A stretch of DNA of 7,686 nucleotides from Woeseiaceae bacterium. GTDB taxonomy: Bacteria > Acidobacteriota > Vicinamibacteria > Vicinamibacterales > UBA823. The DNA lies in NCBI GenBank assembly GCA_002696705.1, contig NZSH01000076.1, forward strand, positions 3,149 through 10,834. Reading direction: 5' to 3'. Every line of letters starts with the position of its first letter. The first letter of the stretch is position 1. Of this stretch, positions 6,900 through 7,686 are shown in pieces. The notes beneath the pieces are model-generated. The model searched no databases and had not been told where the DNA came from. It was given only the letters and a program-made list of their open reading frames with translations. The position numbers were made by a program, and so were the translations under genes.

Positions 6900-7426
6900 T
6901 CCGATGTAACTTCCAGGATTGAGATGTGAGGAAGGTGTCGATGCTGCTGTTCGTAATCTAAGCCATAACCGACGACAAAATGATCTTCGATTTCAAAACC
7001 GACATGGTCGACGACAACCTTCGTTTGACGCCGTGACGGTTTACTGAGAAGGCAGACTGATTGCAGGGTTTTAGGTTTTTTTGATCTAAGAAGTGTCTGA
7101 ATATATTCGAGTGTGAGACCAGTGTCTACAATGTCTTCGATGATAACCACCGACCGATCTTTGATGTTGGTATCGATGTCTTTCAAGAGGTGTACGGCGC
7201 CAGAAGAGACATTGGCGTCATAGCTAGAAACAGCAATAAAATCCAGAGTGATGGGGCCTCGCATAGCTCGAATCAGGTCGGCCAGAAAGACGATGCTTCC
7301 CTTGAGCACTGCAATAAGGTGCAATGGTTCACTAGTAGTTGATTCAATGGCTTGGGCGAGTTCATATACTCGTGTTCGAATTTGATCTGCCGTTAGTAGT
7401 GGTGCGTCGATCAGTTTGTCGGACAT
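6893..7426 (-). CDS. hpt: Hypoxanthine (guanine) phosphoribosyltransferase
   Basis: This cytoplasmic purine salvage enzyme converts hypoxanthine, and usually guanine, with PRPP to IMP or GMP. From the chosen start it has 177 residues, within the normal range of 170-185. LKGS at 41-44 is the PPi-binding cis-peptide loop, SSYD at 67-70 the flexible active-site loop, VVIIEDIVDTGLTL at 93-106 the PRPP signature with its acidic pair E97-D98, and VVGYGLDYEQQHRHLPHI at 151-168 the C-terminal base-binding region. An in-frame ATG at 7462 would add 12 residues (MIRFGANPKKHH) not typical of the family. The internal ATG at 7426 gives the usual N-terminus and has AAGAAG 6 nt upstream, so I prefer it. The gene is divergent from the partial gene at 7521. 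Confidence 0.96.
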   Translation of the reverse strand: MSDKLIDAPLLTADQIRTRVYELAQAIESTTSEPLHLIAVLKGSIVFLADLIRAMRGPITLDFIAVSSYDANVSSGAVHLLKDIDTNIKDRSVVIIEDIVDTGLTLEYIQTLLRSKKPKTLQSVCLLSKPSRRQTKVVVDHVGFEIEDHFVVGYGLDYEQQHRHLPHISILEVTSEQ

Positions 7427-7511
7427 GTGGTGCTTCTTAGGATTAGCACCGAAGCGTATCATATAGTTGCTTGGTACAACTTAGATTGTTGTGAGGGAGA
7501 TGTGCATTACT

Positions 7512-7515
7512 GAGG
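7512..7515 (+). promoter_or_regulatory. Shine-Dalgarno GAGG for the gene at 7521
   Basis: GAGG sits 5 nt before ATG 7521. An in-frame ATG at 7500 is preceded by AGGGAG with no spacer at all, which is too close for normal initiation, so 7521 is preferred. Both ATGs could be used only if the longer form relied on a non-SD mechanism. Confidence 0.6.
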
Positions 7516-7520
7516 TCGAG

Positions 7521-7686
7521 ATGAAGCGTTTTCAGATCATCACAGAAGTCGAAGCTCGAGTCTTAGATATTGGTTCAACAGTCGAGTTAATCCGAGGAGG
7601 GCGAGTCACACCCTTAGCACGTGACACGCTGAAAATGAGGCGTGTCACAGTTCTGGATTCTGTTGATGCTACTAGTTCAGAAATGA
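7521..7686 (+). CDS. 5' end of a gene with an EutT-like N-terminal module; identity uncertain
   Basis: The frame is open from ATG 7521 to the window edge, giving 55 residues with no stop. The visible part reads as a compact module: FQIITEVEARVL at 4-15, a GSTVELIRGG strand pair at 18-27, then TPLARDTLKMRRVTVLD at 30-46. The order 'ITE ... VEL ... TPLA..TL..R.VTV' resembles the N-terminal segment of EutT-type cobalamin adenosyltransferases. From memory it also precedes the catalytic domain in some Acidobacteriota sugar-phosphate enzymes (RpiB or DeoC type). With hpt, upp and a deaminase alongside, a pentose-phosphate enzyme would fit nucleoside catabolism, but the catalytic domain lies outside the window. 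The start is set by GAGG at 7512-7515. A perfect 9-bp inverted repeat lies at 7621-7648. Confidence 0.75.
   Translation, partial: MKRFQIITEVEARVLDIGSTVELIRGGRVTPLARDTLKMRRVTVLDSVDATSSEM

Noticed and set aside
7427..7462. 12-residue N-terminal extension of Hpt from ATG 7462
   Set aside because: No Shine-Dalgarno precedes it, the residues are not typical of the family, and the internal ATG at 7426 gives the normal length.
1..7686. Mobile element, phage, CRISPR, defence or toxin-antitoxin content
   Set aside because: No transposase, integrase, direct-repeat array, flanking terminal repeats or small paired genes are visible, and the tRNA has no integrase or repeated 3' end beside it in this window.

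Overview
The window looks like ordinary chromosome from an Acidobacteriota-type bacterium. The best taxonomic pointer is the secreted von Willebrand A protein at 526-1506, whose architecture (short N-terminal beta domain, then a VWA domain with DxSxS) is typical of the large 'acidobacterial VWFA-related' family. Two small uncharacterised proteins after uvrB also resemble, from memory, unannotated proteins of that phylum. Base composition looks balanced to slightly AT-rich by eye, low for many soil Acidobacteriota, so an uncultured or marine relative is possible. This placement is inference.

Layout. The + strand runs from 1 to about 4691: the 3' end of a gene possibly of patatin-like type (1-477), the VWA protein (526-1506), UvrB of nucleotide excision repair (1567-3603), a 109-residue single-pass membrane protein (3722-4051), a 169-residue exported protein of unknown function (4079-4588) and a tRNA-Val with anticodon CAC (4617-4691). 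The second half is arranged around nucleobase metabolism: uracil phosphoribosyltransferase (upp, - strand, 4761-5384); a divergent amidohydrolase of the MTA/SAH deaminase-guanine deaminase group with a hydrophobic N-terminal leader (5476-6882); hypoxanthine phosphoribosyltransferase (hpt, - strand, 6893-7426), which converges on the amidohydrolase with 10 bp between stops; and the start of a further + strand gene (7521 to the window end), whose first 45 residues resemble a small N-terminal module seen in EutT-type proteins.

How the genes fit together. Upp and Hpt capture free uracil and hypoxanthine/guanine with PRPP. The amidohydrolase could supply a deaminated purine or nucleoside, so 4761-7426 reads as a salvage neighbourhood, although the three genes lie on alternating strands and are not one operon. 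UvrB and the VWA protein have no evident link to this.

No intergenic stretch exceeds about 120 bp. I see no insertion sequence, CRISPR array, phage gene, toxin-antitoxin pair or defence system, and I do not find a convincing undescribed system. The most interesting signals are structural: a terminator-shaped hairpin plus T-tract inside the 4079-4588 coding region, a perfect 9-bp inverted repeat inside the last gene, a hairpin joining the two convergent stop codons at 6876-6899, and an SD-less uvrB leader with competing inverted repeats. The leader peptide on the amidohydrolase is the main protein-level oddity.
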